Assembly: GCA_947177715.1 (NCBI GenBank)
Contig: CAMWVM010000134.1
Span: forward strand, 1 to 5,133
Direction of reading: 5' to 3'
DNA: 5,133 bases
DNA from: an uncultured Ruminococcus sp.
GTDB taxonomy: Bacteria; Bacillota; Clostridia; Oscillospirales; Ruminococcaceae
Shown here: one piece after another, positions 1-5,133 of the stretch
Position numbering within the stretch: the first letter of the stretch is position 1
Layout of the letters: the number at the start of each line of letters is the position of its first letter
Made by a program: the position numbers and the translations under genes
The notes under the pieces: generated by a model
Seen by the model: the letters and a program-made list of their open reading frames with translations, nothing else
Databases searched by the model: none
What the model was told of the DNA's origin: nothing

Positions 1-1
1 G

Positions 2-274
2 ATGACAGGCTTCAGCGGAATGATGTCATTCGGACTTAAAGCTGACCATGACACTCACAACAAATTTGTAAGCCACCTTAAGGTTGCAACATCAGCAGTT
101 TCTCTCGGTCACGGTGGTACTCTTATTGTATTCATCGGAGAAAATGATGAAAGACAGTATCTTTATCCCGAAGAATTCCACAACGGTTTCTTCCGTCTTA
201 GCGTGGGACTTGAAGACACTGAAGATATCATTGCTGACTTCCAGCAGGCATTTGAAAAGGTTGGTTTACTTTAA
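2..274 (+). CDS. Cys/Met-metabolism PLP-dependent enzyme, C-terminal part (gene enters from the left edge)
   Basis: This is the last 90 codons of a fold-type I PLP enzyme of the cystathionine gamma-synthase / methionine gamma-lyase / O-acetylhomoserine sulfhydrylase family; the catalytic lysine and most of the enzyme lie outside the window. The recognisable C-terminal pattern is an SGMMSFGLK strand (residues 5-13 of the visible part), the LKVATSAVSLGH segment that lines the active site in this family, and the closing RLSVGLEDTEDIIADFQQAF signature. The ATG at position 2 is almost certainly an internal methionine, because the homologous region sits at the very end of proteins of about 400 residues. 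The loop normally carrying a PASMTH-like motif reads IVFIGENDERQYLYPEEF instead, so it is a divergent subfamily and I do not assign a specific reaction. The family acts on sulfur amino acids in the cytoplasm. It ends 42 nt before tcdA with no terminator between them, so the two are probably co-transcribed. Confidence 0.9.
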   Translation: MTGFSGMMSFGLKADHDTHNKFVSHLKVATSAVSLGHGGTLIVFIGENDERQYLYPEEFHNGFFRLSVGLEDTEDIIADFQQAFEKVGLL

Positions 275-280
275 TATAGA
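252..280 (+). promoter_or_regulatory. Weak candidate internal promoter ahead of tcdA
   Basis: TTGAAA (252-257, 5 of 6 matches to the -35 consensus) is followed after exactly 17 nt by TATAGA (275-280, 4 of 6 matches to the -10 consensus). It overlaps the end of the upstream coding region and would start transcripts about 30 nt before tcdA. In AT-rich DNA such matches occur by chance, so read-through from the upstream gene is at least as likely. Confidence 0.25.
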
Positions 281-316
281 CACACTTTATTTTCTCAGAA
301 AGGGATTATCATAACT

Positions 317-1030
317 ATGTCAGATTGTTTTTCACGCACTGAGCTTATTTTAGGGGAACAAGCCATAAAAAAGCTGTCTTCGTCACGAGTTGTTGTTTTC
401 GGCATAGGCGGAGTCGGCGGATATGCGGCTGAGGCGCTCGCCAGAAGCGGTATTGGCTCTATTGACATAATAGATAATGACAAAGTTTCTATTTCAAATA
501 TTAACCGTCAGATTTACGCTTTACACAGCACAGTGGGGAAATACAAGGTTGACGTTGCAACAGAAAGAATCAAAGACATAAATCCCGACTGTATAGTAAA
601 TGCACACAGGAAATTTTATTCTCCTGAAACATCGGGTGAATTTGATTTTTCCCAATATGATTATATTATCGACGCCATTGACACTGTAACAGGAAAAATT
701 GAACTTGTGATACAAGCGAATGCAAACCATGCACCTATTATCAGCTCTATGGGTGCAGGCAACAAGCTTGACCCGACATCCTTTGAAGTAACTGACATTT
801 ACAAGACTTCCGTTTGTCCTTTGGCGAGAGTAATGAGATATGAGCTTAAACGCAGAGGAATTAAAAAGCTAAAGGTCGTTTATTCAAAGGAGAAGCCTAT
901 TGTGCCGTCAATTAGTGAAAGTACGTCAGAATCCCACAGGAGGCAGACTCCGGGAAGCACTGCGTTTGTTCCGTCAGTTGCAGGACTTATCATTGCAGGA
1001 GAAGTTATAAAGGATTTAATAAAAGCTTAA
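317..1030 (+). CDS. tcdA: tRNA threonylcarbamoyladenosine dehydratase (E1-like, ThiF/MoeB/HesA superfamily)
   Basis: The 237-residue product is a cytoplasmic ATP-dependent enzyme that dehydrates and cyclises t6A37 to ct6A37 in ANN-decoding tRNAs. It shows the adenylate-forming fold: nucleotide-binding GIGGVGG at residues 29-35, the acidic DIIDNDKV strand end at 50-57, the NINRQ motif at 61-65 and DAID at 119-122. The middle and C-terminal signatures MGAGNKLDPTSFEVTDIYKTSVCPLARVMR (145-174) and RQTPGSTAFVPSVAGLIIAGEVIKDL (209-234) distinguish TcdA (YgdL/CsdL) from ThiF and MoeB, which usually carry zinc-binding CxxC pairs not seen here. The length is usual for Firmicutes homologs and shorter than E. 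coli TcdA, which has a longer C-terminus. The start at ATG 317 fits the FSRTELILG N-terminus; AGGGA at 301-305 is the likely ribosome binding site, with a rather long 11 nt spacing. It is probably the last gene of a unit with the PLP enzyme upstream and is closed by its own terminator. In E. coli the pathway also uses the CsdA/CsdE sulfur-transfer proteins; no homologs are in view. Confidence 0.93.
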   Translation: MSDCFSRTELILGEQAIKKLSSSRVVVFGIGGVGGYAAEALARSGIGSIDIIDNDKVSISNINRQIYALHSTVGKYKVDVATERIKDINPDCIVNAHRKFYSPETSGEFDFSQYDYIIDAIDTVTGKIELVIQANANHAPIISSMGAGNKLDPTSFEVTDIYKTSVCPLARVMRYELKRRGIKKLKVVYSKEKPIVPSISESTSESHRRQTPGSTAFVPSVAGLIIAGEVIKDLIKA

Positions 1031-1033
1031 AAA

Positions 1034-1072
1034 CAGCCGACAGGTGATAATCACTTGCCGGCTGAAATTTTT
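1034..1072 (+). terminator. Rho-independent terminator after tcdA
   Basis: A 14-pair stem joins 1034-1047 to 1051-1064 around a TAA loop, with one A-C mismatch and one G-T wobble. Both ends of the stem are GC-rich (CAGCCG / CGGCTG). Three A residues and a run of five T (1068-1072) follow, and more T-rich sequence lies at 1081-1090. It starts 4 nt past the tcdA stop codon. The T-run is slightly displaced from the stem, so termination may be less than complete. Confidence 0.85.
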
Positions 1073-1276
1073 AAAAAACTTTTTATTTTCTTACTCTTAA
1101 TATGTTTAATGATACTTATGATTGAAAACGGTGTTAAAACAACTAATACCGCTATTCATACCCTCGCCGGCTTTAATAGCATAAATTTATATTAATGCTT
1201 CACTGAATTAAGTTTTTTGTATACTGATAAATTGCTTAAAAGCGTGTAAAATAAATGAAAAAATTAGTCAAACCTA
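1073..1276 (+). other. AT-rich intergenic stretch, no gene seen
   Basis: I see no convincing coding region on either strand and no RNA gene. Two small imperfect hairpins can be drawn: 1129-1135 with 1145-1151 (seven pairs including one G-T, nine-base loop), and 1179-1186 with 1191-1198 (seven pairs plus an A-A mismatch, TTAT loop). Neither has a T-tract or a family signature, and in DNA this AT-rich they may be chance. The segment probably serves as the upstream flank of the nifJ promoter; A/T-tracts near 1251-1263 could act as an UP-like element. Confidence 0.5.
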
Positions 1277-1310
1277 TTTACAAAGCTATTAAAGAGTGTT
1301 ATAATATAAT
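1277..1310 (+). promoter_or_regulatory. Sigma-A promoter of nifJ with doubled -10 box
   Basis: The -35 box TTTACA (1277-1282, 5 of 6 matches) is separated by an optimal 17 nt from a perfect TATAAT (1300-1305). A second perfect TATAAT (1305-1310) overlaps the first by one base and would have a 22 nt spacer, so the first is the likelier one in use. A transcript would start around 1312, leaving a leader of roughly 130 nt before the nifJ start codon. The near-consensus boxes fit a highly expressed central-metabolism gene. Confidence 0.82.
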
Positions 1311-1327
1311 TGTCCAAACAGGCTCTT

Positions 1328-1345
1328 TTGTGAAAAAATTCACAA
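1328..1345. promoter_or_regulatory. Rex-type redox repressor operator
   Basis: TTGTGAA-AAAA-TTCACAA is a perfect 7-4-7 inverted repeat; one further T/A pair (1327, 1346) extends it to 8-4-8. Its half-sites are those of the published Rex consensus TTGTGAA(N4)TTCACAA of Gram-positive bacteria. Rex is a repressor released from DNA by NADH. The site lies about 16-33 nt downstream of the predicted transcript start, where a bound repressor would block promoter escape or early elongation. The rex gene itself is not in the window, so the assignment rests on the motif and on the fermentative function of the target gene. In RNA the same repeat could form a small hairpin, but it has no T-tract and is not a terminator. 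Confidence 0.8.
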
Positions 1346-1359
1346 ACATTGTACTGTTC

Positions 1360-1420
1360 TCCGAACAACAAAAGACAAGTCGTTTTTTGCGGATTTCTTA
1401 ATGAAAACCGCTTGTTCGGG
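1360..1420 (+). promoter_or_regulatory. Candidate structured 5' leader (three-way junction) before nifJ
   Basis: CCGAACAA (1361-1368) is the exact complement of TTGTTCGG (1412-1419), extended by a T-G wobble (1360/1420). Inside this closing helix two hairpins fit with almost no unpaired bases. One pairs CAAAA (1369-1373) with TTTTG (1385-1389). The other pairs 1389-1397 with 1403-1411 (GCGG and TTTC arms around one A-A mismatch, loop TTAAT); G1389 can serve only one of them. The fold ends 5 nt before the purine-rich ribosome binding stretch that begins at 1426. A competing hairpin, TGTTC (1355-1359) with GAACA (1363-1367), uses part of the closing helix. It matches no riboswitch family that I recognise. 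It could affect mRNA stability or translation, or be a chance fold. Confidence 0.4.
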
Positions 1421-1445
1421 ATATTGAGAAAGGAATGATCTTAAA

Positions 1446-4400
1446 ATGGCAAGAAAAATGAAAACCATGGACGGAAACAACGCTGCTGCATGGGCGTCAT
1501 ACCCATTTACAGAAGTTGCTGCTATCTATCCAATTACGCCTTCATCCGTTATGGCTGAGGTGACTGACCAATGGTCTGCTAAAGGTCAGACAAATATTTT
1601 CGGTACTCCTGTAAAGGTTGCTGAAATGCAGTCAGAAGCAGGTGCTTCAGGTACTGTTCACGGCTCTCTTGCAGCTGGTGCTCTTACAACAACTTATACT
1701 GCTTCACAAGGTTTGCTTCTTATGATTCCGAATATGTACAAAATCGCAGGTGAGCTTCTCCCTTGCGTTATCCATGTATCTGCACGTTGTGTAGCTTCAC
1801 ATGCTCTTAACATCTTCGGCGATCATTCAGATATTTATGCATGCCGTCAGACAGGCTTTGCAATGCTTTGTTCTTCCAACCCACAGGAAGTTATGGACTT
1901 AGGTACTGTTGCTCATCTTTCAACAATTAAGGGCAGAGTTCCATTTATCCACTTCTTCGATGGTTTCAGAACTTCACACGAAATTCAGAAGATTGAAACA
2001 TGGGATAAAGCTGATGTGGCTGAAATGGTTGACTATGAAGCAATCGAAGAATTCAGAAAGAGAGCTATCAACCCTGAACATCCTGTTCTTAGAGGTACAG
2101 CTCAGAACCCTGACATCTTCTTCCAGGCTCGTGAAGCATGCAACTCTTATTATGATGCAATTCCCGGTGTAGTTGAAGATTATATGAATCAGGTCAACTC
2201 TAAGATTGGTACTGATTATAAGCTGTTTAACTATTATGGTGCACCTGATGCAACACACGTAATTGTTGCTATGGGTTCAGTTTGTGACACAATCGAGGAA
2301 ACAATCGATTATCTTAACGCTAACGAAGGCACAAAGCTTGGTCTTGTTAAGGTTAGACTTTACAGACCTTTCTGTGCTGACAAGCTTGTTGAAGCTATTC
2401 CTTCAACCTGTGAACAAATTTCTGTACTTGACAGAACTAAAGAACCAGGTTCACTGGGCGAACCGCTTTGGCTCGATGTTGTTGCTGCTCTTAAGGGCAC
2501 ACAGTTCCACGACATTCCTGTTGCTTCAGGAAGATATGGTCTTGGTTCTAAGGACACAACTCCTGCACAGATTAAAGCTGTTTACTGGAACGCTTCATGG
2601 AAAGACACATACAAGCCTCGTTTCACAATCGGTATCAAGGACGATGTTACAAACCTCTCACTTGAATCTGAAGAAAAGCTTGATTCAGCTCCTGCCGGAA
2701 CAACAGCTTGTAAGTTCTGGGGTCTTGGCGCTGATGGTACTGTTGGTGCTAACAAGAACTCAATCAAGATCATTGGTGACCATACAGATTTGTATGCTCA
2801 GGCATACTTTGCATATGACTCAAAGAAATCAGGCGGTGTAACAGTTTCTCACTTGAGATTCGGTGAAACTCCTATTAAGTCAACTTATCTTATTAACCAA
2901 GCTGATTTCGTTGCTTGCCATAATGAATCATATATCACTAAATATGATATCGTTTCCGACATTAAGCCAGGCGGAACATTCCTCCTTAACTGTCAGTGGG
3001 ACGAAAAAGAACTTGACAAGCATCTCCCTGGTCAGGTTAAGAGATATATTGCTGAAAACAACATTAAGTTCTATACAATAAACGGTGTTAAAATCGGTAA
3101 GGAAATCGGTTTGGGCAACAGAATCAACACTGTTCTCCAGTCTGCATTCTTTAAGCTTGCAAATATCATTCCTATTGATGACGCTGTTAAGTTTATGAAA
3201 GACGCTGCTACTGCTTCTTATTCAAAGAAGGGTGAAGCTATCGTTAAGATGAACCATGACGCTATTGATGCTGGCTGCCAGCAAGTTGTTGAAGTTAAGG
3301 TTCCTGAAAAATGGAAGACTGCTAAGGACACAAAGATGGGCATGGACAACGTTAAGTGTGCTGACAAGAAGCTTCAGGACTTTGTAAACAACATTCAGAT
3401 TCCTTGCAACGCTCAGCAGGGTGACCAGCTTCCTGTATCAACATTTGTTGACATGGCGGATGGTACTTTCCCACAGGGTTCTGCTGCATTTGAAAAGAGA
3501 GGAATTGCTATTGACGTTCCATTCTGGAAGAGTGAAAACTGTATCCAGTGTAACTTCTGTTCATATGTATGTCCTCACGCTGTTATCCGTCCTGTTGTAA
3601 TGACAGACGCTGAACTTAAGAAAGCTCCTAAGCTTGCTCAGGAAAAGGCCGTTCCTATGGTAGGAATGCCAGGATTCAACTTTGTTGTTACTCTTTCAGC
3701 TCTTGACTGTACAGGATGCGGCTCTTGCGTAAACGTATGTCCTGGCAAGAAGGGCAACAAGGCTTTGAACATGGCTCCGCTGGAAACACAGCTTGCTGAA
3801 CAGGAAGTATTCAACTATGGTCTTACACTTCCAGAAAAGCCTGAAGTACTTGAGAAATTCAAGGCAACTACAGTTAAGGGTTCACAGTTCAAACAGCCGC
3901 TTCTCGAATTCTCAGGCGCTTGCGCAGGTTGCGGTGAAACACCTTATGCTAAGCTGGTAACACAGCTCTTCGGTGACAGAATGTACATTGCAAATGCTAC
4001 AGGATGTTCATCAATTTGGGGTGGTTCTGCTCCTTCAACTCCATATACAGTAAACAAGGACGGCAAGGGTCCGGCTTGGGCTAACTCACTGTTTGAAGAT
4101 AACGCTGAATATGGCTATGGTATGTTCCTTGCTCAGAATACAATCAGACAGAGAACTATTGGTAAGATCCTTGAACTTGAAAAGACCACTAAGGCTGCTG
4201 CTCTTAAGAAGGCTATTGAGGGATACCTCTCAACAATTAACGATGGTGCTGCTAACTCACCTGCTACTGACGTTTTGATTGATGCTTTGAAGAAGTCAAA
4301 GACAAAGGCAGCAGAAGAAATTCTTAAGGATGCAGATTACCTCCGCAAGAAATCCATGTGGGTATTCGGTGGTGACGGTTGGGCTTATGACATTGGATTC

Positions 4401-5015
4401 TCCGGTCTTGACCACGTTATAGCATCTGGTGAAGACGTAAACATCTTTGTATTCGATACAGAAGTTTACTCAAATACAGGCGGACAGTCTTCTAAGTCAA
4501 CTCCTACAGGTGCTATTGCACAGTTTGCTGCTGCTGGTAAGGAAGTTAAGAAGAAAGACCTTGCAGGTATCGCAATGTCTTACGGTTACGTTTATGTTGC
4601 ACACATTGCAATGGGTGCTGATTATAATCAGTGTATCAAGGCAATTTCAGAGGCTGAAGCATATAATGGTCCTTCACTGATCATTGCTTACGCTCCATGT
4701 ATCAACCATGGTATCAAGGGCGGTATGTCAATTGCTCAGACAGAAGAGAAGAAAGCTGTACAGGCAGGTTACTGGCATCTTTACAGATTTGACCCACGTC
4801 TTAAGGCTGAGGGCAAAAACCCATTCACTCTCGATTCTAAGGCTCCAACAGCTGACTACAAGGAATTCCTTATGGGTGAAGTTCGTTACAACGCACTCGC
4901 AAGACAGAATCCTGAAAGAGCTGAAAAGCTGTTCGACAAGGCTGTTAAGAATGCTGCTGACAGATATGATTACCTGCTCAGATATGCAAAGCTTTACAAC
5001 ACTGAAGAAAAGTAA
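1446..5015 (+). CDS. nifJ: Pyruvate:ferredoxin (flavodoxin) oxidoreductase, single-chain
   Basis: This 1189-residue cytoplasmic enzyme converts pyruvate, CoA and oxidised ferredoxin to acetyl-CoA, CO2 and reduced ferredoxin. The N-terminal domain (about 1-257) has YPITPSS (28-34), Glu64 in MQSEAGA and Arg114 in VSARC, matching pyruvate- and thiamine-contacting Thr31, Glu64 and Arg114 of Desulfovibrio africanus PFOR. Next come a transketolase C-like domain (about 258-415), the gamma domain (from about 416, GLGADGTVGANK at 426-437) and the EKR motif (683-685). The ferredoxin-like domain binds two 4Fe-4S clusters through Cys699/702/705/709 and Cys755/758/761/765. The thiamine domain has proximal-cluster Cys826, 829, 854 and 1085, GDG at 976-978 and Asn1010 in EVYSNTGGQ. 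No key residue is missing. It lacks the extra C-terminal domain of the D. africanus enzyme. AAAGGA (1429-1434) is the likely ribosome binding site, 11 nt before ATG 1446. Codon choice is narrow, as in highly expressed genes. It is monocistronic, with its own promoter, Rex-type site and terminator. Confidence 0.98.
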   Translation: MARKMKTMDGNNAAAWASYPFTEVAAIYPITPSSVMAEVTDQWSAKGQTNIFGTPVKVAEMQSEAGASGTVHGSLAAGALTTTYTASQGLLLMIPNMYKIAGELLPCVIHVSARCVASHALNIFGDHSDIYACRQTGFAMLCSSNPQEVMDLGTVAHLSTIKGRVPFIHFFDGFRTSHEIQKIETWDKADVAEMVDYEAIEEFRKRAINPEHPVLRGTAQNPDIFFQAREACNSYYDAIPGVVEDYMNQVNSKIGTDYKLFNYYGAPDATHVIVAMGSVCDTIEETIDYLNANEGTKLGLVKVRLYRPFCADKLVEAIPSTCEQISVLDRTKEPGSLGEPLWLDVVAALKGTQFHDIPVASGRYGLGSKDTTPAQIKAVYWNASWKDTYKPRFTIGIKDDVTNLSLESEEKLDSAPAGTTACKFWGLGADGTVGANKNSIKIIGDHTDLYAQAYFAYDSKKSGGVTVSHLRFGETPIKSTYLINQADFVACHNESYITKYDIVSDIKPGGTFLLNCQWDEKELDKHLPGQVKRYIAENNIKFYTINGVKIGKEIGLGNRINTVLQSAFFKLANIIPIDDAVKFMKDAATASYSKKGEAIVKMNHDAIDAGCQQVVEVKVPEKWKTAKDTKMGMDNVKCADKKLQDFVNNIQIPCNAQQGDQLPVSTFVDMADGTFPQGSAAFEKRGIAIDVPFWKSENCIQCNFCSYVCPHAVIRPVVMTDAELKKAPKLAQEKAVPMVGMPGFNFVVTLSALDCTGCGSCVNVCPGKKGNKALNMAPLETQLAEQEVFNYGLTLPEKPEVLEKFKATTVKGSQFKQPLLEFSGACAGCGETPYAKLVTQLFGDRMYIANATGCSSIWGGSAPSTPYTVNKDGKGPAWANSLFEDNAEYGYGMFLAQNTIRQRTIGKILELEKTTKAAALKKAIEGYLSTINDGAANSPATDVLIDALKKSKTKAAEEILKDADYLRKKSMWVFGGDGWAYDIGFSGLDHVIASGEDVNIFVFDTEVYSNTGGQSSKSTPTGAIAQFAAAGKEVKKKDLAGIAMSYGYVYVAHIAMGADYNQCIKAISEAEAYNGPSLIIAYAPCINHGIKGGMSIAQTEEKKAVQAGYWHLYRFDPRLKAEGKNPFTLDSKAPTADYKEFLMGEVRYNALARQNPERAEKLFDKAVKNAADRYDYLLRYAKLYNTEEK

Positions 5016-5027
5016 TTTTCTGAATAC

Positions 5028-5059
5028 AAAACTCCGCACACAAGGTGCGGAGTTTTTTT
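5028..5059 (+). terminator. Rho-independent terminator of nifJ
   Basis: ACTCCGCAC (5031-5039) pairs perfectly with GTGCGGAGT (5045-5053) around the five-base loop ACAAG. An A-tract before it (5028-5030) can add three A-T pairs, and a run of seven T (5053-5059) follows. It begins 12 nt after the nifJ stop codon and confirms that nifJ ends its transcript. Confidence 0.96.
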
Positions 5060-5073
5060 GTATATATACACAT

Positions 5074-5113
5074 AAAAAAGCGATGATCTGCACTCAGTGA
5101 CAAATCATCGCTT
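5074..5113 (-). terminator. Rho-independent terminator for a convergent minus-strand gene beyond the right edge
   Basis: AAGCGATGAT (5078-5087) pairs perfectly with ATCATCGCTT (5104-5113). The 16-base loop can add an inner stem of CAC (5091-5093) with GTG (5097-5099). Read on the minus strand, the stem runs into six T (complement of 5074-5079), the expected terminator order. On the plus strand it is followed by CAATAA with no T-run. It therefore most likely ends a gene transcribed leftwards from outside the window, back to back with the nifJ terminator. Confidence 0.72.
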
Positions 5114-5119
5114 CAATAA

Positions 5120-5132
5120 GGGGCATCGCCCC
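5120..5132. repeat. GC-rich perfect hairpin at the window edge
   Basis: GGGGC (5120-5124) pairs with GCCCC (5128-5132) around the loop ATC. It stands out in an AT-rich intergenic region and is cut by the window end, so it may be part of a longer structure or repeat. It could also be coding: on the minus strand one frame reads Arg-Gly-Asp-Ala-Pro-Tyr and then TGA at 5115-5113, directly before the minus-strand terminator. Confidence 0.4.
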
Positions 5133-5133
5133 G

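Noticed and set aside
317..1030. Alternative assignment of the E1-like gene as thiF or moeB
   Set aside because: The zinc-binding CxxC pairs usual in ThiF/MoeB are absent, there are no thiamine or molybdopterin genes nearby, and the C-terminal FVPSVAGLIIAGEVIKDL pattern is typical of TcdA.
1122..1149. TTGAAA and TAATAC as a second promoter upstream of nifJ
   Set aside because: The -10 match is only 3 of 6 with a 16 nt spacer, in AT-rich DNA, and a near-consensus promoter lies 150 bp downstream.
1374..1388. Possible transcription attenuator: GACAAGTC followed by six T in the nifJ leader
   Set aside because: The GAC/GTC repeat leaves only a two-base loop and cannot form a stable hairpin. The nearest usable hairpin (1355-1367) has five pairs and lies about 15 nt from the T-run.
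1312..1445. Known riboswitch or T-box in the nifJ leader
   Set aside because: I find no T-box sequence, no known riboswitch core and no terminator/antiterminator pair. It is reported only as a candidate structure of unknown type.
2263..2841. Plus-strand open frame of 192 codons inside nifJ
   Set aside because: It overlaps nifJ in another frame. The translation is dominated by Leu, Ser and Gln from repetitive codon use and shows no domain, and the nifJ frame is unambiguously the real one.
4728..5093. Minus-strand open frame of 121 codons under the 3' end of nifJ
   Set aside because: It lies antisense to the strongly conserved PFOR C-terminus and runs through the nifJ terminator. It has no recognisable domain and its composition is that of a shadow frame.

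Overview
The window looks like ordinary core chromosome from an anaerobic, low-GC Gram-positive bacterium, most likely a gut Clostridia of the Ruminococcaceae/Oscillospiraceae type. The evidence is the AT-rich intergenic DNA, the AGGA-type ribosome binding sites, strong intrinsic terminators, a single-chain pyruvate:ferredoxin oxidoreductase (PFOR), and an operator matching the Rex redox repressor. The genus is inferred and was not tested.

Layout, left to right. Positions 2-274 hold the last 90 codons of a Cys/Met-metabolism PLP-dependent enzyme that begins outside the window. After a 41-42 nt gap without a terminator comes tcdA (317-1030), an E1-like enzyme that cyclises t6A to ct6A in tRNA. 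A hairpin terminator (1034-1072) closes this unit. The 415 bp gap that follows (1031-1445) contains an apparently empty AT-rich part, then a near-consensus sigma-A promoter with doubled -10 boxes (1277-1310), a perfect 18 bp Rex-type palindrome (1328-1345), and a leader segment able to fold into a compact three-way junction (1360-1420). The 1189-codon PFOR gene nifJ (1446-5015) fills the rest and ends in a textbook terminator (5028-5059). A second hairpin (5078-5113) has its T-tract on the minus strand, so it probably ends a convergent gene to the right of the window.

How it fits together: PFOR converts pyruvate and CoA to acetyl-CoA, CO2 and reduced ferredoxin, the central step of clostridial fermentation. 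The Rex-type site just downstream of its promoter suggests transcription is tied to the NADH/NAD+ ratio. The upstream PLP enzyme and tcdA form a separate, probably co-transcribed unit with no obvious functional link to PFOR.

I found no mobile element, CRISPR array, tRNA or rRNA, and no evidence of an undescribed multi-gene system. The most interesting part is the regulatory region at 1277-1445.
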